In this document: positions 47,909-58,496 of the stretch, piece by piece
Numbering within the stretch: the stretch's first letter is position 1
Layout: each line of letters starts with the position of its first letter
From: Bacteroidota bacterium
Lineage (GTDB): Bacteria > Bacteroidota > Bacteroidia > Bacteroidales > VadinHA17
Assembly (NCBI GenBank): GCA_022561875.1
Contig: JADFQJ010000005.1
Span: 16,461 to 80,460, forward strand
Length of the DNA stretch: 64,000 bases
Direction: 5' to 3'
The notes under the pieces: generated by a model
Database searches by the model: none
The model's input: the letters and a program-made list of their open reading frames with translations, nothing else
Told to the model about the DNA's origin: nothing
Translations under genes and position numbers: made by a program

Positions 47909-49006
47909 TATGTACCCCTCTCCCTTGCGGAGTTTTACATCATTCACAAATTGCTTGATCTTCTGCTCATCTTTTTTCTTGCAGATAAGAAGAATATTAT
48001 CCGTTTCAACAACAATATAATCTTCTAATCCCTGCAATACAACAAGTTTATCATCCGATACTTTTATAACAGATCCTTTAACATCATAATCGAAAACATT
48101 TTGCCCGGTAATTGCATTATTATTCTTGTCCTTTTTCAGGTTTTCAAAGAGTGAGCCCCAGGTGCCAAGATCTGACCAGCCAAAATCGGAACACAATACA
48201 TATACATCATCTGCTTTTTCCATTATACCATAATCAATGGAAATGTTTTTGCATTTTGAATATGTCTTAAGAATAAACTCATTTTCTTTATCAGTATCAT
48301 AAAATCGGATCCCCTCCCTGAATAAACTATCGATTTCAGGTAAGTGTTTATCAAATGCATTCATTATTGAGCTGAGCGACCAGATAAAAATTCCCGAGTT
48401 CCAAAAGAACTCACCGCTTTCAAAAAAAACCTTTGCCAGATCATAATCAGGTTTTTCTGTGAATGTTTTAACTTTGTTCAAGTTAGATTTTGTGCCAAAT
48501 TTTTTTCCATTTAAAACCTGAATATATCCGTAACCTGTTTCAGGCCTGTCAGGTTTTATCCCCAGGGTTAATAATGCATCATTATTCCTGACAAATTCAA
48601 AACCATCCAGTATCTTTTCTTTGAACTTTTTTTCATTTTGTATTAAATGGTCGGAAGGTGCAACAACAATATTGGCTTCCGGATTTATTTTATTAATTTT
48701 ATAATTTGCATAAGCTATGCATGGCGCTGTGTTTTTCCTTAAAGGCTCAAGCAGAATACCGGATGGTTTAATTCCGGGAAGCTGTTCACGGACAAACTTC
48801 TCATAGTCAGCATTTGTTACGATCAGAATATTTTCTTCGGAACAAATATCTGCAAACCTGTCAAATGTTTGTTGAAGAAGTGTCTTTCCAATTCCCAGAA
48901 TATCAAGAAATTGCTTGGGTTTTTGTGTGCGGCTATAGGGCCAGAACCTGCTACCTATACCTCCCGCCATAATTACGCAAAAGTTGTTTTTATCCATAAT
49001 TTTCAT
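47906..49006 (-). CDS. manC: Mannose-1-phosphate guanylyltransferase
   Basis: VIMAGGIGSRFWPYSRTQKPKQFLDI, PSDHLI, FTEKPDYDLAKVF, WNSGIFIW. Confidence 0.93.
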   Translation of the reverse strand: MKIMDKNNFCVIMAGGIGSRFWPYSRTQKPKQFLDILGIGKTLLQQTFDRFADICSEENILIVTNADYEKFVREQLPGIKPSGILLEPLRKNTAPCIAYANYKINKINPEANIVVAPSDHLIQNEKKFKEKILDGFEFVRNNDALLTLGIKPDRPETGYGYIQVLNGKKFGTKSNLNKVKTFTEKPDYDLAKVFFESGEFFWNSGIFIWSLSSIMNAFDKHLPEIDSLFREGIRFYDTDKENEFILKTYSKCKNISIDYGIMEKADDVYVLCSDFGWSDLGTWGSLFENLKKDKNNNAITGQNVFDYDVKGSVIKVSDDKLVVLQGLEDYIVVETDNILLICKKKDEQKIKQFVNDVKLRKGEGYI

Positions 49007-49131
49007 TTTTTCAGCTTCAATTTACAAAAAATATTCTTTTAATGATAATATTTAACAACATAGTTTGATTATCTTACGGTAAACCAATATTATTTATAAT
49101 CTTTGTATTATGAATACCTAATAAATAGTAT

Positions 49132-49872
49132 ATGCAGCTATTTTATCACATTGGACAATATTTTATCCTGCTGACAAAGGTCTTCTCAAAGCCTGAAAAG
49201 GGAAAGATATACTACAAACAAACCCTTAAGGAAATAATTAGCTTAGGTATCAATTCAATTGGTATTGTTATTATTATATCCGCATTCACAGGCGCTGTAA
49301 TAACCTTACAAACTGCCTATAATACTGAAAATCCTTTCTATCCACGATACCTTATAGGACTAATGGCACGTGATACTATTATTCTGGAGTTTTCATCTAC
49401 TATGGTAGGTTTAATCCTTGCAGGAAAGATTGGATCTAGTATAGCCTCAGAAATAGGGACCATGCGTATAACAGAGCAAATTGAAGCTCTTGAAATAATG
49501 GGAGTGAACTCTGCAAGTTACCTTATCCTTCCAAAAATCATTGCATCGGTTCTTTTCAATCCCCTGCTCACCATGATAAGCATTGCTGTAGGAGTGTTTG
49601 GTGGCTGGATTGCAGGAACTGCTACAGGTGTAGTGTCATCCGAAGATTACATCTATGGCATCCAGTTCGCCTTTACACCTTTTTATGTAACATATGCTCT
49701 TATAAAAACAGTGTTTTTTGCTTTTATAATAACCTCCGTTTCTTCATATTACGGGTATTTTGTCAAAGGCGGGGCTTTGGAAGTAGGCCGCTCCAGCACC
49801 AAAGCCGTGGTTTACAGCTGTATCTTAATACTACTTTTCGATGTAATCCTCACCCAATTGATATTATCATGA
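49132..49872 (+). CDS. mlaE: MlaE-family ABC transporter permease
   Basis: GAVITLQTAYNT...MVGLILAGKIGSSIASEIGTMRITEQIEALEIMGVNSASYLILPKI. Confidence 0.93.
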   Translation: MQLFYHIGQYFILLTKVFSKPEKGKIYYKQTLKEIISLGINSIGIVIIISAFTGAVITLQTAYNTENPFYPRYLIGLMARDTIILEFSSTMVGLILAGKIGSSIASEIGTMRITEQIEALEIMGVNSASYLILPKIIASVLFNPLLTMISIAVGVFGGWIAGTATGVVSSEDYIYGIQFAFTPFYVTYALIKTVFFAFIITSVSSYYGYFVKGGALEVGRSSTKAVVYSCILILLFDVILTQLILS

Positions 49873-50627
49873 TAAAGGTAAGTCATATATGGAAATCTTT
49901 TAATAATCAAACTGTTCTTAAGGATATAAGTATTGAATTTGATCAGGGGATGATAAATTTAATCATTGGACAGAGTGGTTCGGGGAAAACTGTCCTTCTA
50001 AAATCAATCGTTGGTTTACTTGATATTGATAAGGGAGAGATTAAATTTGAAGATATTGTTTACAACAAGCTTAATTTTAAGAAAAAGAAGGAAATTAGAA
50101 AAAAAATCGGAATGCTATTCCAGGGTAGCGCCCTGTTTGATTCCTCCACTGTTGAGGAAAATGTGATTTACCCACTTGATATGTTTACAAATATGAGTTT
50201 TGAAGAAAAGAGGGAACGTGCTAATTTTTGTTTGAAACGGGTGAATGTATTAAATGCAAACCATCATTACCCTTCGGAAATTAGTGGCGGCATGCAAAAA
50301 CGAGTTGCTATTGCCAGAGCCATTGTCCTTAATCCAAAATACCTTTTCTGCGATGAGCCTGACTCCGGACTGGATCCTATTACTACCCTCAGGATAGATA
50401 ATCTGATCAAAGAAATTACCGAAGAATTCAATACAATTACCATAGTAAATACACATGATATGAATTCCGTCATGGAATTCGGCGAAAAAATTATTTTTAT
50501 TCATGATGGGCAAAAGTGGTGGGAAGGCACAAAGGAAGAGATCCTTCATACAGATAATGAAAAATTAAACGATTTTGTTTTTGCAAATCACATGGCTAAA
50601 CGTATGAAACAAATGAAACGAACATGA
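49869..50627 (+). CDS. mlaF: MlaF-like ABC transporter ATP-binding protein
   Basis: GQSGSGKTVLLKSIVGL, SGGMQKRVAIARAI, CDEPDSGLDPI. Confidence 0.93.
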   Translation: MIKVSHIWKSFNNQTVLKDISIEFDQGMINLIIGQSGSGKTVLLKSIVGLLDIDKGEIKFEDIVYNKLNFKKKKEIRKKIGMLFQGSALFDSSTVEENVIYPLDMFTNMSFEEKRERANFCLKRVNVLNANHHYPSEISGGMQKRVAIARAIVLNPKYLFCDEPDSGLDPITTLRIDNLIKEITEEFNTITIVNTHDMNSVMEFGEKIIFIHDGQKWWEGTKEEILHTDNEKLNDFVFANHMAKRMKQMKRT

Positions 50628-50730
50628 TTTCTTTTTAACATAAAAATTAAAAACATAGCTTCGCAACCGCTAAAGTTTTATGCGAACGCGGTCAACGTAG
50701 CTAAATTCCGATACATAAAAATATATATTC

Positions 50731-51915
50731 GTGAAAAATAAGAATGCCGGTTTTAACACAAAGCTTGTACATTCAGGAAAATTGGAAAATTCGTTAGGTA
50801 GTATTACAGTACCCATTTACCAAACATCCACTTTTTCTTTTAATAACGTACAGCATGGGGCTGACTGCTTTTCAGGTAAAGATGACGGATATATTTATAC
50901 GCGTCTGGGTAACCCGACAATAAATGCCCTGGAAGAGACAATAGCTGAACTTGAGAACGGATTCGGAGGAATTGCAACCAGTTCGGGTATGGGTGCAATC
51001 AATTCAATTTATATGGCATTACTCGGACAAGGTGCACATCTGGTAAGTACAGCATCAATATATGGGCCTTCCCGCAATGTGATTGAAAAACACTACAGCC
51101 GGTTTGGTGTTGAAGCTGCTTTTGTGAATACTACCGATCCTGATAATGTAAAACAATCAATTAAATCCAATACCAGAATGATCCTGGTTGAAACCCCGGC
51201 TAATCCCACTATGCAAATAACCGATATCCGGAAAATTGCAGAAATCGCTCACAAACACGGAATCCCTCTGGTTGTGGATAATACTTTTTCAAGTCCTTAT
51301 CTCCAAAATCCCCTCGACCTGGGCGCTGATGTTGTGTTCCACTCCATTACAAAATTTATTAACGGTCATGCTGATGTAGTTGGCGGAGTCATTATAACGA
51401 AAGAGAAAGATCTTTATAAACAGATTAGAGATATGATGGTGAATATTGGTTGTAATATGGACCCGCACCAGGCTTACCTTGTTCACAGAGGCATTAAAAC
51501 CCTTTCAATCCGTATCGAAAAAGCCCAGAAAAGTGCTGCAAAGATCGCACACTGGCTCGAAGAGCACCCTCTTGTTAAATTGGTAAAATATCCGGGACTC
51601 AGATCACACCCGCAGCATGAGCTTGCTAAAAAACAAATGAGAGGATCCGGTACAATGATAAGTTTTGAATTAAAGGGTGGTTTCGATGCCGGAAAGGTTC
51701 TTATGGACAATGTAGAGCTGGTAATTCTTGCAGTATCACTTGGCGGAATTGAAACACTTATTGAGCACCCTGCTTCAATGACTCATTCTGGTATTAGCAG
51801 GGAAGAAAAACTGAAGATTGGTATTTCGGATGGTTTGGTCCGTTTATCAATTGGAATTGAAAATGTTGAAGATCTGATTGATGATCTTTCCCAGGCATTA
51901 GATAAGATATCCTGA
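50731..51915 (+). CDS. Trans-sulfuration (Cys/Met metabolism) PLP-dependent enzyme
   Basis: KLVHSGKLENSLGSITVPIYQTSTF, YIYTRLGNPT, HSITKFINGHADVVGG (PLP lysine); substrate not assignable. Confidence 0.9.
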   Translation: MKNKNAGFNTKLVHSGKLENSLGSITVPIYQTSTFSFNNVQHGADCFSGKDDGYIYTRLGNPTINALEETIAELENGFGGIATSSGMGAINSIYMALLGQGAHLVSTASIYGPSRNVIEKHYSRFGVEAAFVNTTDPDNVKQSIKSNTRMILVETPANPTMQITDIRKIAEIAHKHGIPLVVDNTFSSPYLQNPLDLGADVVFHSITKFINGHADVVGGVIITKEKDLYKQIRDMMVNIGCNMDPHQAYLVHRGIKTLSIRIEKAQKSAAKIAHWLEEHPLVKLVKYPGLRSHPQHELAKKQMRGSGTMISFELKGGFDAGKVLMDNVELVILAVSLGGIETLIEHPASMTHSGISREEKLKIGISDGLVRLSIGIENVEDLIDDLSQALDKIS

Positions 51916-51964
51916 CACTAATAAGCCTTATTTAGAATGGCTGTATCCGGAACATTTCATTAGG

Positions 51965-52996
51965 TTAAAAGAAATACAGACCCACAAATCCTATAATTAA
52001 CCCAACCAGAACATTTATTAGTTTCATATAAATAAATCCTTTTTTTGATTCCGCAAGTAAAGGAATCGCCCCGTGTCCGTCCTGTACAATTGAACTTGCC
52101 AATAATATGCTGAACGGAATTGTGCCATTTACAAAAAGTGTGATAAAAACCAGTTGTGGCCCGGATTCAGGAATTATGCCGAACAATACAGCAATAATTA
52201 AGATAATATATTGATTATCCTGTATCCAATTGTTTATATTCAAGAACCCCTCGATAAAATGAATAATGAAAAAAGTTCCCAGGGTCCAAAAAAATATACG
52301 CGGTAAATGTTTTTTTATCACATGTCCCCAAAGATGTTCCATAAGGAAATGATCAGGAACAGTTGTTACGATAAACAATGTAGCTAAACCGCCTGTAAGA
52401 AAGGTAATCCGCATCCAATTCCACTCTTCAGGGCCTAATTTTCCTGCTGCAATAAAAACTATAAAAAGTAAAAAGCCGGTTATTAATAATGTCCTTTCAA
52501 AGCTCAGGCGCTTAAACCGGGTAATTAATTTATCCCTGGGAAAACAATTATATTCTATTTCTTTTTCATGTACCTCAAACCCATATGATCTGTCGCTAAC
52601 ATGATCTTTTTGTTTCGATACCAACAAAATGAAAAAGCCAGTAAAAATAGCAACGGCAAAAACAATAATCGTTAATATCAGAGCTTTTTCCGGCATCATG
52701 GCAAACATTACAAATGCTTCATCGCCAAAAGTTGCTATCATTGCAGTTACCAGGGCTGCAAAGTTTACAATACGGTGAGTATATAAGGAAACAACCGTGA
52801 ATGCTCCAAGGCAACCGGGAATAATTCCCAGAAATGCTGATAAAATAATCTGTAACCATCCTTTCTGCTGCAATCTACGATTCCAGATACCCTGTGTTTG
52901 CACATTGATATAATCAATAATAAGCATCATCATCAGTACAAAACCGGTGATCATTAATGCATGCTTAAAAATATGTGCAAGTGATTGTAAATCCAT
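51965..52996 (-). CDS. Putative 10-TM heavy-metal/manganese exporter (ArsP_2-like)
   Basis: Multi-TM; GIIPGCLGAFTVVSLYTHRIVNFAALVTAMIATFGDEAFVMFAMMPEKAL and a second-half repeat GIIPESGPQLVFITLFVNGTIPFSILLASSIVQDGHGAIPLLAES. Confidence 0.82.
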   Translation of the reverse strand: MDLQSLAHIFKHALMITGFVLMMMLIIDYINVQTQGIWNRRLQQKGWLQIILSAFLGIIPGCLGAFTVVSLYTHRIVNFAALVTAMIATFGDEAFVMFAMMPEKALILTIIVFAVAIFTGFFILLVSKQKDHVSDRSYGFEVHEKEIEYNCFPRDKLITRFKRLSFERTLLITGFLLFIVFIAAGKLGPEEWNWMRITFLTGGLATLFIVTTVPDHFLMEHLWGHVIKKHLPRIFFWTLGTFFIIHFIEGFLNINNWIQDNQYIILIIAVLFGIIPESGPQLVFITLFVNGTIPFSILLASSIVQDGHGAIPLLAESKKGFIYMKLINVLVGLIIGFVGLYFF

Positions 52997-53137
52997 ATTA
53001 TCAATATTGTACTATAATTCAAAGCGCCTGAAGTTTAAAGCGCTAAAATGTCTGGAATGCTAACATGACTACTCAACTCACTCAACTCTTCTCCCTCCAC
53101 TTTTGTCTTTTTTCCGTAACTGCCGACTACCGACTGA

Positions 53138-54079
53138 TTATTTACCAAATGTTGTCTGATAAAAAACACCTCTCTCCTGTTGAACAGATTTGATCTTATT
53201 GTCTGCTTCCAGCACATCAAGATATTTATTTATTTCATCGATATGTAAGCCGAGAATTTTAGCAAGGTCATCAATAGTGCATGGTCTTCTGAATATAGTT
53301 TCCAGAATAGCAGATTCAATATCATCACGGAAAGATTTTATCTCTTTTCGCGATGGGGCCGCAGCAATAATTTCAACATTATCAAGCTTCCAGAAATCTG
53401 CTATTTGCTCCAATTCCTCTTTGCCGGCAACTTTAATGCCTGGTACAACTCCTGGTCTGTCAAGTGTGTTTAATTGAATGCTTTCCGGCTGAATTTTTTT
53501 AAATGTCTCTTTTAATAAATTCAAATCCTGTTTGCTGTCGTTATAACCCGGAATAATAAGAACTTCCAGCCAAATTTTGCCCTGGTATTCTTTTCTGAAT
53601 TCACAAAGACCATTTATATAATCTTCAATATTCAGCGAATGAAAAGGTCTGTTTATTTTCCTGAAAAACAGGTCAGAAGCAACATCTAACGATGGCAACA
53701 CAAGGTCCGCATCCAGAATTTCCGTTCTTACCTGTTTGTTATTGAGTAAAGTTCCGTTTGTCAGAACAGCAACAGGAATATCGGGATAATTTTGTTTAAT
53801 GAATTTTAAGATATCGCCAATACGTGAATTAAGAGTAGGTTCTCCCGAACCTGAAAAAGTAATATAATCCGGCGCCGGATTATTACCGAGATGATTTTTT
53901 AATTCCTCTATCACTTCGTTATAAGGGACATATTCTTTTCTTTCGATTGTTAACCTGGTAGTAGGTCCGCATTCACAATAAATGCAGTTAAGTGAACATA
54001 CCTTGTGAGGAACAAGGTCAATACCTAAAGACATTCCCAAACGCCTTGACGGTACAGGACCAAAAAGATATTTGTACAT
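53138..54079 (-). CDS. Radical SAM protein with C-terminal winged-helix-like domain
   Basis: YLFGPVPSRRLGMSLGIDLVPHKVCSLNCIYCECG (CX3CX2C), TFSGSGEPTLN; C-terminal HTH-like LETIFRRPCTIDDLAKILGLHIDEINKYL. Confidence 0.9.
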   Translation of the reverse strand: MYKYLFGPVPSRRLGMSLGIDLVPHKVCSLNCIYCECGPTTRLTIERKEYVPYNEVIEELKNHLGNNPAPDYITFSGSGEPTLNSRIGDILKFIKQNYPDIPVAVLTNGTLLNNKQVRTEILDADLVLPSLDVASDLFFRKINRPFHSLNIEDYINGLCEFRKEYQGKIWLEVLIIPGYNDSKQDLNLLKETFKKIQPESIQLNTLDRPGVVPGIKVAGKEELEQIADFWKLDNVEIIAAAPSRKEIKSFRDDIESAILETIFRRPCTIDDLAKILGLHIDEINKYLDVLEADNKIKSVQQERGVFYQTTFGK

Positions 54080-54321
54080 AATTTGTCAGTTAGCGTTTAT
54101 ACAATCTATTCTAAACTACCTGAGATTAGCTTTACTACCCCGCTTCATTATACGAATTTTCCAGATTAACCGGTTCATTTACCCTCCCGGGTATTCAATC
54201 TGTGCTTGTATAAAAAGGAAATGCCGGTATTTCGATGTGGTTTGATTTTAGTTGTTTCCGCCAATCACTGGTCCAACCGGTTTAATTGGCTAGTTTTATC
54301 GTGGTCCTGGACGGTTTTTAT

Positions 54322-54564
54322 TTATTCCTCTTCGTCCACCTCCTCATAATCAACATACTCTCCCGAGTCTTTGCTGAATATTTTCCTGTTTCCCTGTTTG
54401 TTATTATGAATTGTAACCTCTCCCTCTTTCTTAGCCCCTTCATCTTTGGGATCGAACATAGTATATCTATTCCGTGATGGTGGAAATAATATCCTCCTGA
54501 AAAATTTCACCACCAAATAGAAAACAATTATTATTAATATGGTCCGAAATAAGCCTATGATCAT
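54322..54564 (-). CDS. DUF4834 family small membrane protein
   Basis: MIIGLFRTILIIIVFYLVVKFFRRILFPPSRNRY, charged C-terminus. Confidence 0.75.
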   Translation of the reverse strand: MIIGLFRTILIIIVFYLVVKFFRRILFPPSRNRYTMFDPKDEGAKKEGEVTIHNNKQGNRKIFSKDSGEYVDYEEVDEEE

Positions 54565-54674
54565 CTATTTTATGCTATTATCCTGCAAAGTTACGGAAAA
54601 TTTTTTATTCCTGGTGATTGTTCCCTGGTCAATCGACCAAACACGGACTGGAATGTTACTGTGGTTCGTTTTTT

Positions 54675-56168
54675 TCACTGCAACAGTGGCTTATCCTTAA
54701 ACCGTTTAGGATTACACCCGAAAACAATATTCAATCCAAACCGGATATTGATCCTCTTCAGATCTGCCGGGAACGGAAATGATGTAACATTACCGTTGTC
54801 CTTGAACTGCATTTTATTAAACGTAACAGGAATATGATCGGAAATAAAATAAAACTGGAATGGACCTCCGCGAAAACTAAGCCCCACACCCAGGTTATTG
54901 TAACTGTTATTAGACATAGTATAACTTACACTGGTTATCAGAGCATTACCAAGATTAGTATTGGCAGAAATTGTGAATGCCTGCTGTATCTTTCCCTTAT
55001 ATATCTGTGATCTTGACAGAAAGCCGAGATTTAGTTTTTCACTTACATTAAATGTACCCCCAAGATATACCTTTGCCGGAAGCATTGTTTTATAAGCTTC
55101 TTCCTGGGTCAGAGGCATAAATATATCAGCAATGCTGTCCAGCATCGCTTCAGCTACATCTCCAAGATCTCTGTTATCATTTACATCAAATTCCGGCGAG
55201 GCATCGATCCCTTCAAAATTATATGTCCCTTTCGAAACAAAATTATATACATCCTGCTTCCAGTTAATAAATCCCAGATCAACTATACTTGCCGATAGTG
55301 TGAAATAATCACTAATATTATATACAGCTCCCAGATCAACTGCAGCCCCCATGTTTCCCGAATTCAAAATAAAATCAATGATTCCTTCATCTGTATCCAT
55401 GACCTCCTTTATGCGAATGGAATCAACAAATCCCTCGGAATCAGTAATAACTGTAATCGGGGCAGATACATTAAGACTGATATCAGAATGCAAAGTATGA
55501 GTAAAAGCATTTCCTTCATCAATAGTTATTCCAAGGTCTGCATTTTTTAAAGAAAGGTTAGCTTTTCCAAACAATAGTTTACCTTTTGCCCCGAAGGTTA
55601 ACCTGTTATTGAATTTTTTTGAAAGGGTTATTCCGTACTCCCGGTAATATGTCATATCAAACGTGAAATCCGTAAAATCAGCAGTACCCCCAACAAATGC
55701 ACTGTTACCATGAAAAGCAAGCGTCATTAAATCTTTCGGTAAGGAGAGGAAAAAATTTGCTTTTTCAGTTATATCAAAAGTGAAATAGGTTTCTCCACTT
55801 CTGAACCCGAGTGCAAATAACTGAACATGCGCTTCCGGTGAAATATATAATCTCCCGGGGAGCTTATCAAGAAAATCATCAATATCATAACTGGGATGAA
55901 GAATAGTGATAAGTGAATCGGCGAACTCACCGGTTCCTTTGAAAATAAAATCGTCAAAACTGAAACTGTTATTTGAATAATTAAAATAAACGGATGAAAC
56001 GCCAGGGAGCCCCAGGTAAAAACCATAACTGCTCTGTAGCGCAGGATTCATCAGCTTTGATTGTGGCAGTCCCATATAATAAAGTGTTTGGTTTTCCTGT
56101 GCCTTCAGGGTAAAGGGAATCACTAACATTCCAAGGAGAATAAAACTAAGAAAAACTGATCTTTTCAT
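54675..56168 (-). CDS. DUF5723 family outer-membrane beta-barrel protein
   Basis: Signal MKRSVFLSFILLGMLVIPFTLKAQENQTLYYMGLPQSKLMNPALQ; barrel-like strands; start at 56168. Confidence 0.8.
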   Translation of the reverse strand: MKRSVFLSFILLGMLVIPFTLKAQENQTLYYMGLPQSKLMNPALQSSYGFYLGLPGVSSVYFNYSNNSFSFDDFIFKGTGEFADSLITILHPSYDIDDFLDKLPGRLYISPEAHVQLFALGFRSGETYFTFDITEKANFFLSLPKDLMTLAFHGNSAFVGGTADFTDFTFDMTYYREYGITLSKKFNNRLTFGAKGKLLFGKANLSLKNADLGITIDEGNAFTHTLHSDISLNVSAPITVITDSEGFVDSIRIKEVMDTDEGIIDFILNSGNMGAAVDLGAVYNISDYFTLSASIVDLGFINWKQDVYNFVSKGTYNFEGIDASPEFDVNDNRDLGDVAEAMLDSIADIFMPLTQEEAYKTMLPAKVYLGGTFNVSEKLNLGFLSRSQIYKGKIQQAFTISANTNLGNALITSVSYTMSNNSYNNLGVGLSFRGGPFQFYFISDHIPVTFNKMQFKDNGNVTSFPFPADLKRINIRFGLNIVFGCNPKRFKDKPLLQ

Positions 56169-56217
56169 TATCATGATATATATTTTTTCAACTTTTAACT
56201 TGATACTATTCATCATC

Positions 56218-58338
56218 CTATTCACCGAAGTCAAATTCGTACGAAATTCTTGTGCTGACTCCTATTTTAAACTCAAGCGTATAGGTTGTAAGTATTTTTA
56301 CCGGTTGAGAACCATTGTTATAGGTATTAAACGAACCTGCAACAATGAGTTTGTCTGCAATATCAAGATTTTCCAGGAAATCACCGGTTATTACAATGGA
56401 TGTAGTATCCTGTGTTGGTTCAGTAACAATTCCGTTCCCGTCAACAGATGCTGCAGAAAACAATGAAGGCACATCTAATGTAGCCAACACCTGATCTGTA
56501 GTAGAATCATACAATTGAATATTAAATCCTATTTCCAGCGGAAAGCCATTATTTATAAGAAGATGTAACCTTGCACTCTCAATATTATCAACACTGAAAT
56601 CCTCATCTTCCTGACTATCTTCTAATTTCAAAGGATTCTCCAGTGTATCCTGAAGTGTAAGGTTATTTGCCCTAAATTCAAATGGTATTTCCACTTCCAA
56701 ACCGGCAACGACACTGCTCTCCCCCGTAACAAAATTATCCCATCCCTGCTTACCGAGCGGGTTCACCGTTGCTCCTCCTGAATAGGTGATCTTGCCGGGT
56801 CTTATTTCAATAAGCCCGACAATATCCGTATTATCCTTGTTAAATGATACTGTTGAAGTAACCGGGCTGTTATACCTGTCAGTTGGATATTCAAAATTCA
56901 TGGTATCAGCATTAAGGGCTTGTATTTCACCTTCGCTATTACTCCCTGTAAGGTTGAGGTCAATGGAAACAGGAACTCCGACCGAATTAGAGTAATTTAT
57001 ATTAACTATCGGATTGGTAAATGTAAAAGTACCGGAAATAAGGTCTTCAATTTCATCAAGTCCAAGGTCAATCGAATCTTCGTCAATATTAAAATTGTGC
57101 TGCCCGAAATATCCCTCAACATATGAGAAATCAATATCACTGATCTGATATGTGAAATTAACCGAATCGGCCAGATTAAAAATTATCATCCCTCCTCCGG
57201 AAGGTTTAATAGACAATCCATATTCAAAAGGGATGGAATTATAGGGCTGTGCAGGGTCTGTAGAGAAATCATTTACAGTGTTATCGAGCGAAAGCTGACC
57301 TGTTTTTGTGCCGCTTGCCCCCAAAGGAATCGTAAACCGTGTTGTATCAGCTCCTGCCAGGGAAGTGGGAAGTGTAATAACAACCTCCACATTTTCTGTT
57401 ATATACGATTCCAGGGTGTAATCAATATTTGCTGTGTTGATTTCTAAAAAGGTGATCTCCACACCATTGTCAAGGTTAAACTGAATAGTATCAGTAACCG
57501 ATAAAAACAACTGCTCGGGCAAAATGGCTTGCCCTCTTACAATAGTCAGGTCAAATGCAGATACAGATACACTTATTTCGTCAGTGGTCAGGTTTATTGC
57601 TACCGGGACAGAACTTCCCGGCGAGCTTATTGTAACCAGTTCCACTGTAAGCGAGCTTGAAACAATCTCTCCTGCCAAATCAATTTGGGAATTTGCGTTG
57701 CCTCCGGGAGGAACATTGTTGAAAATAAGTGTATCTCCCACCTGGCTATTATCAGAGGCGTTTAATATTACAACTTTAAGGCTTATTTCAACCGGCAGGT
57801 TATTGGTGATGGTCATGGAAATAGTACCTGATCCGAATTCCACCAGGACAAAATTAGAGAAAGGGCTGATTGTAATAGAATCCCCGGGTAAATCCGGGAT
57901 AGCCGGGAACATGCTTGTTGTCCCGTCAAGCGCTTGCAGTGCAGCCCTGAAAGCAGGGGGGAACCCGGTACTGATCTCATCGAGTGAGATTGATCCGCCG
58001 CCTGAAAAATCAGCAAGCTTCAGCGCCCCTAACTGAAAACTCCTGTTTTGTACATCCTGAACAGGAATTTCCAGTATCTCCGAAACATCAAAGGTAAATA
58101 ATGAATCCTGCTTAAAAACAATTTTTATTGAGTTATCATCAAGAAATTGCAAGGTGTCATTCGATTCAATCGCGTTGCCAAGAGTAAGACTGCCCTTTAC
58201 AACAGGCGCTGAAATCCCAATTTTTAAAGATGCCCGGGTCGACAGTTTCTCAAAATCATATGTCTCTTTAATACAGGAATTAATCAAAATAAAAAATGAT
58301 ATAATTCCCAGTCCGGTATAAATAAATCTTTTGTTCAT
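56218..58338 (-). CDS. Large hypothetical lipoprotein (706 aa), beta-rich
   Basis: Lipobox FFILINSCIKETYDFEKLS; repetitive beta-strand segments; upstream of and same strand as the DUF5723 gene. Confidence 0.75.
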   Translation of the reverse strand: MNKRFIYTGLGIISFFILINSCIKETYDFEKLSTRASLKIGISAPVVKGSLTLGNAIESNDTLQFLDDNSIKIVFKQDSLFTFDVSEILEIPVQDVQNRSFQLGALKLADFSGGGSISLDEISTGFPPAFRAALQALDGTTSMFPAIPDLPGDSITISPFSNFVLVEFGSGTISMTITNNLPVEISLKVVILNASDNSQVGDTLIFNNVPPGGNANSQIDLAGEIVSSSLTVELVTISSPGSSVPVAINLTTDEISVSVSAFDLTIVRGQAILPEQLFLSVTDTIQFNLDNGVEITFLEINTANIDYTLESYITENVEVVITLPTSLAGADTTRFTIPLGASGTKTGQLSLDNTVNDFSTDPAQPYNSIPFEYGLSIKPSGGGMIIFNLADSVNFTYQISDIDFSYVEGYFGQHNFNIDEDSIDLGLDEIEDLISGTFTFTNPIVNINYSNSVGVPVSIDLNLTGSNSEGEIQALNADTMNFEYPTDRYNSPVTSTVSFNKDNTDIVGLIEIRPGKITYSGGATVNPLGKQGWDNFVTGESSVVAGLEVEIPFEFRANNLTLQDTLENPLKLEDSQEDEDFSVDNIESARLHLLINNGFPLEIGFNIQLYDSTTDQVLATLDVPSLFSAASVDGNGIVTEPTQDTTSIVITGDFLENLDIADKLIVAGSFNTYNNGSQPVKILTTYTLEFKIGVSTRISYEFDFGE

Positions 58339-58400
58339 ATGTATATTTTTTTAATCATTTCTGGGTACTGGGTACTGGTTTTGATTTTACAGAATACTTT

Positions 58401-58490
58401 GCTCTTTGCGCCTCTGCATCTCTGGGTCTCTGCGATTCGTTCTTCCCTCTTCTCTTATTCGCCTTCTCGCCCAGTCGCCTCTTCGCCGCA
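58401..58490 (-). repeat. Intergenic microrepeats (rc of GCAGAGGCGCAAAG family; TCGCCTCTTCGCC family)
   Basis: gctctttgcgcctctgcatctctgggtctctgcgattcg...cgccttctcgcccagtcgcctcttcgccgcatcg. Confidence 0.75.
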
Positions 58491-58496
58491 TCGCTC

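Noticed and set aside
54080-54321. Possible RNA gene or structured element in the gap (GATTAACCGGTT...AACCGGTTTAATT)
   Set aside because: Arms are more than 90 nt apart with no tRNA-like or recognisable ncRNA core.
57524-58036. 170-aa plus-strand ORF opposite the 706-aa lipoprotein gene
   Set aside because: Reverse frame is a continuous lipoprotein; the antisense ORF has no recognisable features.
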